In this document: positions 5,256 to 7,092 of the stretch, one piece after another
Position numbering within the stretch: position 1 is the first letter of the stretch
Layout: the number at the start of each line of letters is the position of its first letter
Assembly (NCBI GenBank): GCA_964481835.1
Contig: CAYZTT010000024.1
Span: 1 to 7,092 of the forward strand
Direction: 5' to 3'
Length of the DNA: 7,092 bases
Origin: JABIBT01 sp964481835
GTDB lineage: Archaea > Nanobdellota > Nanobdellia > SCGC-AAA011-G17 > PNOQ01
The notes under the pieces: generated by a model
The model's database searches: none
Told to the model about the DNA's origin: nothing
The model's input: the letters and a program-made list of their open reading frames with translations, nothing else
Position numbers and translations under genes: made by a program

Positions 5256-5807
5256 ATGGATAAATGTGAATGGTGTTTAGGAAGCGAATTAATGATTAAA
5301 TATCATGATGAAGAGTGGGGAGTCCCCTTGCATGACGATAAAGGATTATTTGAGTTTTTTGTTCTTGACGCATTCCAGGCAGGCCTATCTTGGTCAACGA
5401 TTCTAAATAAAAGAGAGAACTTTAGGAAGGCATTTGATGGTTTTGATTATGAGAAGATTGCCAAATATGATGAAAAGGATTTTGAAAGATTGGTAAATGA
5501 TGCGGGGATAATAAGAAATAGGTTAAAAATCCTAGCAACTATTGAGAATGCTAAACAATTTATGAAAATCCAAGAAGAATTTGGGAGCTTTGATAAATAT
5601 ATTTGGGGATTTGTGAACCATAAACCAATTATGAATAATTTTAAGACAATGAAAGAGATTCCAGCAAAAACTGAGATTTCTGATGAGATGAGTAAAGATT
5701 TAAAGAAAAGGGGTTTCAAGTTTGTTGGTAGCACAATTTGTTATGCATTTATGCAGGCTGCAGGACTAGTTAATGACCACACTGTAGATTGTTTTAAAAG
5801 AAAATAA
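5256..5807 (+). CDS. tag: DNA-3-methyladenine glycosylase I
   Basis: The enzyme removes 3-methyladenine from alkylated DNA to start base-excision repair in the cytoplasm. The 183-aa length and numbering match E. coli Tag closely. The zinc ligands Cys4, His17, His175 and Cys179 are all present ('MDKC', 'KYHDEEWGVP', 'NDHTVDC'). Also present are the conserved 'QAGLSW' (41-46), 'DAGIIRNRLKI', 'FVNHKP' and the C-terminal 'KKRGFKFVGSTICYAFMQA' block. The base-contacting Glu38 of E. coli Tag aligns with Asp38 here ('VLDAFQAGLSW'). The gene is divergent from the zinc-ribbon gene and convergent with DUF5654. With a TATA box 26 bases upstream and no ribosome-binding site, it is probably leaderless. 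Confidence 0.95.
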   Translation: MDKCEWCLGSELMIKYHDEEWGVPLHDDKGLFEFFVLDAFQAGLSWSTILNKRENFRKAFDGFDYEKIAKYDEKDFERLVNDAGIIRNRLKILATIENAKQFMKIQEEFGSFDKYIWGFVNHKPIMNNFKTMKEIPAKTEISDEMSKDLKKRGFKFVGSTICYAFMQAAGLVNDHTVDCFKRK

Positions 5808-5824
5808 AAAAGAATTATTTTTTG
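5806..5824. terminator. Bidirectional T-rich terminator between tag and DUF5654
   Basis: The two convergent genes end only 7 bases apart. The plus strand reads ATTATTTTTTG past the tag stop, and the minus strand reads TTCTTTTTTATTTTC past the DUF5654 stop, which suits archaeal T-tract termination in both directions. Confidence 0.45.
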
Positions 5825-6098
5825 AGCATTTCTGCTTCTTGTTCTAACTTTTTAGTATCGTATTTTTCTCTTATTTTTGCTTCAATTTTCCCTATTCGGA
5901 TTATTACGAACACTGCAATTAGTGTGACTACGATTGCATAAGTTAGCATTGGTCCAATTGTTTCCGCAGAGCCAAACACTTCTTTGAAAATTGCTTGTAT
6001 TGCCCCGTTCCATGCTAATGCCGCTACTAGTCCAAATGCTGCGGTAATTAAAGCTGCAAGTTTTTCAATAACATCTAGTTTCCTTGTTTCACCCCCAT
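5815..6098 (-). CDS. DUF5654 family membrane protein, frameshifted at start
   Basis: From 6090 to the stop at 5815 the minus strand reads without interruption. It begins 'ETRKLDVIEKLAALI', continues 'TAAFGLVAALAWNGAIQAIF', then a second hydrophobic segment 'TYAIVVTLIAVFVIIRIG', and ends in a charged tail. This is the archaeal DUF5654 pattern: two membrane helices with the 'AALAWN' motif, function unknown. The body frame has no ATG, GTG or TTG start before an upstream stop. The ATG at 6098, which sits 26 bases from a TATA box, is one base out of phase and ends after seven codons. A sixth G in the G5 run at 6092-6096 would give a 94-aa protein starting MGGETRKLDV. Either this run is miscounted in the assembly, or the gene is truly frameshifted or uses an unusual start. 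Confidence 0.8.
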
Positions 6099-6115
6099 TT
6101 TATTATTAAATTTGG

Positions 6116-6127
6116 ATATTTAAATAT
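6116..6127 (-). promoter_or_regulatory. Palindromic TATA box for DUF5654
   Basis: ATATTTAAATAT is a perfect 12-base palindrome centred about 25 bases upstream of the ATG at 6098, just after the iscU stop codon. It predicts a leaderless transcript beginning at that ATG, separate from the iscSU operon. Confidence 0.55.
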
Positions 6128-6129
6128 TT

Positions 6130-6795
6130 TTATAATTCCAATTTAGAAATCTCATCTGGGAAATATTTTTCCACGTAATATCTTAATAGTTGCTTTGCTT
6201 CGGGGATACATGTTTTATCTTGAATCCCAATTTTTGTTCTTTTTTGTAATCCTTCAAAGGTTCTTACCCCATCTAGAACTGCTTCCTCGATATCGTGATC
6301 TGTGATTTTGAGTATTTTATCTATCATCTTGATTTTATCTTCTTTTACTTTATCTAACTGATTTGATTTTTTGTAATAATCATTTATTGCGGCCCTTAAT
6401 GCCTTGTCTGCTAAAACGGAACAATGGAATTTTCTTGTTGGCAGGCCTTCTAACCTGTTTGCGATATCTTGGGGTTTTATTTCTAAAGCTTTTTCTATTT
6501 CCATTCCGCCATTTTCGGTTATCATTACTGAAAAGGCCGATGTTGAAGCGATTGCAGAGGCACAGCCAAAAGTTTGCCAGAGACATTCAACTATCTTGTT
6601 GTCTCTGACTTTAATCCACATTTTCATCATGTCTCCACAAGCAGGAGAGCCTTCGATTCCAGAACCATCTGCCTCTTTAGAAAGTTTTTCTGCCTCTTCT
6701 TGGGTTTTTACAATATTTTGCGGGTTAAAGAAGTGGTCTTTTACTGTTTCTGTGTAAAACCATTCTTTTCCATCTTTAGATGAAACATCATGCAT
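6130..6795 (-). CDS. iscU: Iron-sulfur scaffold IscU/NifU-type with degenerate Bfd-like tail
   Basis: This is the scaffold on which IscS-derived sulfur and iron form a cluster before transfer. Of its 221 residues, about 13-145 are the IscU domain. It starts at 'YTETVKDHFFNPQN', and the three cluster ligands are in 'GSPACGDMM' (Cys53, with the conserved Asp55), 'FGCASAIAS' (Cys78) and 'FHCSVLADKAL' (Cys125). The usual LPPVK chaperone-binding motif reads LPTRK. Residues about 161-208 match the shape of the NifU/Bfd [2Fe-2S] domain ('ITDHDIEEAVLDGVRTFEGLQKRTKIG...CIPEAKQLL'). The CxC pair is absent and only one Cys (196) of the later CxxC pair is kept, so a Bfd-type cluster is unlikely. The ATG overlaps the iscS stop by 8 bases, with GGAGG 9 bases upstream. 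Confidence 0.95.
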   Translation of the reverse strand: MHDVSSKDGKEWFYTETVKDHFFNPQNIVKTQEEAEKLSKEADGSGIEGSPACGDMMKMWIKVRDNKIVECLWQTFGCASAIASTSAFSVMITENGGMEIEKALEIKPQDIANRLEGLPTRKFHCSVLADKALRAAINDYYKKSNQLDKVKEDKIKMIDKILKITDHDIEEAVLDGVRTFEGLQKRTKIGIQDKTCIPEAKQLLRYYVEKYFPDEISKLEL

Positions 6796-7092
6796 TTTGT
6801 ATGTCCTCCATTTTTAGATTTACAGGAGATATTTCTCTAAGTTCTTTGGCTATTTCTGGCATTATTCTCAATAATTTATCGATTCCTTCTTTAGTTGTGT
6901 ATTTTGATAATGAGAATCTTATTGAACCATGTGCTGCCTCATAGGGTCTGCCCAATGCAAGTATTACATGGCTTGGATCTAGGGATTTCGAAGTACATGC
7001 ACTTCCTGAAGATGCACAGATTCCCTCTTTATCTAGCTTGAGTAAAACGGCCTCCCCTTCAACATTTAGGAAGGCTATGTTCGCATTATTGG
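6788..7092 (-). CDS. iscS: Cysteine desulfurase, C-terminal part (cut by window edge)
   Basis: Only the last 100 residues are inside the window; the start lies beyond 7092. Cysteine desulfurase takes sulfur from cysteine via PLP and passes it as persulfide to IscU. The catalytic loop reads 'CASSGSACTSKSLDPSHVIL' with the active Cys encoded at 6995-6997. It is followed by 'ALGRPYEAAHGSIRFSLSKYTTKEGID', the typical IscS C-terminal region that carries the small-domain helix. The stop TGA at 6788-6790 lies inside the start of iscU, indicating an operon with coupled translation. IscS rather than SufS is favoured by the long 'SSGSACTS' loop. Confidence 0.95.
   Translation of the reverse strand, partial: NNANIAFLNVEGEAVLLKLDKEGICASSGSACTSKSLDPSHVILALGRPYEAAHGSIRFSLSKYTTKEGIDKLLRIMPEIAKELREISPVNLKMEDIQNA

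Noticed and set aside
6363..6783. Several plus- and minus-strand open frames overlapping iscU
   Set aside because: They are shadow frames of iscU, whose frame carries all three cluster-binding cysteines.
1..7092. CRISPR array or toxin-antitoxin pair
   Set aside because: No regularly spaced repeats are present. The DUF2683/LemA-like pair shares the small-upstream-gene layout, but the second protein has no toxin motif.

Overview
The window looks like part of an archaeal genome, probably a small-genome DPANN-type lineage (Woesearchaeota/Pacearchaeota-like). The lineage is inferred; the archaeal character is seen. The DNA is AT-rich. Several genes have TTTAAA/TTTATATA boxes about 26 bases before an ATG with no Shine-Dalgarno site, which is the archaeal leaderless layout. 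The tRNA-Thr has U73 and no encoded CCA. Several small proteins (DUF2683, DUF5654, a 37-aa zinc ribbon) belong to archaeal families. A run of ten Ns marks a scaffold gap, so this is probably a draft or metagenome assembly.

Layout. Bases 1-42 are left flank without a gene. Bases 43-5038 look like a ~5 kb integrated element or its remnant. Its right end is the 3' end of a tRNA-Thr(CGU) gene (5028-5099, minus), and 13 bases of that end recur in direct orientation at 43-55. Next to the tRNA, on the element side, lies a gene for only the N-terminal core-binding domain of a tyrosine recombinase (4547-4966). Reading leftward on the minus strand come a DUF2683 protein (4327-4494), a soluble helical protein with a LemA-like segment (3573-4325), an exported HtrA-like serine protease lipoprotein interrupted by the assembly gap (1983-3543), a secreted six-cysteine protein (1223-1918) and an FxLYD-domain lipoprotein (177-578). 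One four-helix membrane protein (737-1141) is on the plus strand. No replication protein is visible, and most cargo is exported or membrane bound, so the island looks like envelope cargo carried by a decayed integrative element.

Right of the tRNA is ordinary chromosome. A 37-aa zinc-ribbon gene (5090-5203, minus) runs 10 bases into the tRNA. It shares a symmetric TATA box with the divergent leaderless gene for 3-methyladenine DNA glycosylase I (tag, 5256-5807, plus). A DUF5654 membrane protein (5815-6098, minus) appears frameshifted at its start. An iron-sulfur assembly operon follows: the end of iscS (6788-7092, minus, cut by the window edge) overlaps iscU (6130-6795), whose C-terminal Bfd-like domain has lost most cluster-binding cysteines.

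The most notable points are the tRNA-Thr att pair with a single-domain integrase, the zinc-ribbon/tRNA overlap, the shared divergent TATA box, and a palindrome around the promoter and ribosome-binding site of the secreted protein gene.
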